From an uncultured Chloroflexota bacterium (lineage in GTDB: Bacteria; Chloroflexota; Limnocylindria; Limnocylindrales; CSP1-4): 5,419 nt of DNA. The stretch covers positions 1 through 5,419 of the forward strand of contig CAIYQJ010000196.1 in NCBI GenBank assembly GCA_903928275.1, written 5' to 3'. A program made the translations under genes and the position numbers. The notes under the pieces were generated by a model. It saw only the letters and a program-made list of their open reading frames with translations, had not been told where the DNA came from and made no database searches. The stretch's first letter is position 1. Each line of letters begins with the position of its first letter. Of this stretch, positions 5,121 through 5,419 are shown one piece after another.

Positions 5121-5419
5121 GTGAAACGCATCGTCGGACCCATCCTCGCGGCCGCGCTGCTCGCGGGGTGCGCCGGCTCGACCCCGACCCCGCCTGTCGT
5201 CGGGGTGACGCCAGCTCCCGCGATCGTCGCCGTGGTGCCTGTGCCGACACCGGTCGCCACCTTCGCCACCCTTTCGCCTACCCAGGTGGCGACGCCCGCG
5301 CCCACTCCCTCCCCGTCGCCGTCCACCCGTCCCTCCCCGTCGCCGTCGCAATCGCCGTCGCCATCGCTGTCGCCGTCGCCATCGCTTTGGCCCACACCCA
5401 CCCCGTCGCCCACACCCGC
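5121..5419 (+). CDS. Lipoprotein with Ser/Pro/Thr-rich linker (partial, runs off the window)
   Basis: Only the first 99 codons are present, with no stop before the window ends. Residues 1-17 are a lipoprotein signal peptide: a basic head (MKR), a hydrophobic core (IVGPILAAALLAG) and the lipobox LAGC with Cys17 as the lipidation site. The mature protein should be anchored on the outer face of the membrane. Residues 19-57 are Thr/Pro/Val/Ala-rich and residues 58-99 are mainly alternating Ser-Pro or Thr-Pro (such as PTPSPSPSTRPSPSPSQ), a flexible extracellular spacer that normally carries a C-terminal domain, here outside the window. The GTG start is backed by AGGGAG 6 nt upstream and by where the signal peptide begins. 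The antisense frame reads Asp-Gly repeats and is a shadow. What the protein does cannot be told from this part. Confidence 0.82.
   Translation, partial: MKRIVGPILAAALLAGCAGSTPTPPVVGVTPAPAIVAVVPVPTPVATFATLSPTQVATPAPTPSPSPSTRPSPSPSQSPSPSLSPSPSLWPTPTPSPTP
5306..5386 (+). repeat. Short direct repeats encoding the Ser-Pro linker
   Basis: TCCCTCCCCGTCGCCGTC occurs at 5306-5323 and 5330-5347 (24-bp period). A second unit, TCGCCGTCGCCATCGCT, occurs at 5352-5368 and 5370-5386 (18-bp period). Both periods are multiples of three, so copy-number changes would keep the lipoprotein frame and alter only linker length. Confidence 0.75.

Noticed and set aside
3275..5413. A 712-codon open frame on the minus strand, opening with Asp-Gly repeats that resemble a calcium-binding protein
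   Set aside because: It is antisense to the MFS exporter and the lipoprotein gene. The Asp-Gly repeats are the reverse complement of Ser-Pro codons, and most of the rest is Arg/Glu/Asp-rich shadow sequence. The plus-strand genes have SDs, family motifs and a lipobox.

Overview
The window is about 70% GC, and the coding regions strongly prefer G or C at the third codon position. It reads as ordinary bacterial chromosome: short intergenic gaps, recognisable Shine-Dalgarno (SD) sequences, and no rRNA, tRNA, CRISPR array or insertion sequence. A lipoprotein with a long Ser/Pro/Thr linker, a DHA2-type drug exporter with a divergent MarR regulator, and -10-like hexamers of the form TAnCCT would suit a high-GC Chloroflexota lineage. 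A high-GC actinobacterium is not excluded. The taxonomic guess rests on style, not on a marker gene.

Layout: 1-416 holds no gene I can support and acts as the upstream region of the first gene. At 417-1262 (+) is a 281-aa class I SAM-dependent methyltransferase. A convergent gap (1263-1433) with a small perfect hairpin follows. Three minus-strand genes come next, read right to left: a MarR-family regulator (2980-2420), an unrecognised 88-aa protein with two membrane segments (2282-2016), and a lipocalin-like-domain protein (1886-1434). Across a 33-bp gap from the regulator start, a 545-aa DHA2 family (EmrB/QacA-like) MFS exporter reads right (3014-4651). A 469-bp stretch without a confident gene (4652-5120) contains an 18-bp perfect palindrome, a short coding-like stretch on the minus strand, and a 28-bp imperfect palindrome next to the last SD. 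The window ends inside a lipoprotein gene (5121 onward) with a clear lipobox and a Ser-Pro-rich linker; it has no stop in the window.

How the genes work together: the best-supported functional unit is the divergent marR-like/MFS pair, the usual arrangement for a ligand-responsive repressor controlling an efflux pump and itself. The sequence shows a TTGACA/17 bp/TACATT promoter for the exporter. It lies inside the first codons of the regulator gene. Just downstream, where the two SDs face each other, is a small dyad that could be the operator. The 88-aa membrane protein and the lipocalin-like protein lie downstream of the regulator in the same direction, but gaps of 137 and 129 bp mean co-transcription is uncertain. 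The methyltransferase and the lipoprotein have no evident functional link to the pair. I see no clearly new system; the points most worth checking are the DNA elements at 4752-4769 and 5076-5103 and the orphan coding-like fragment at 4784-4867.
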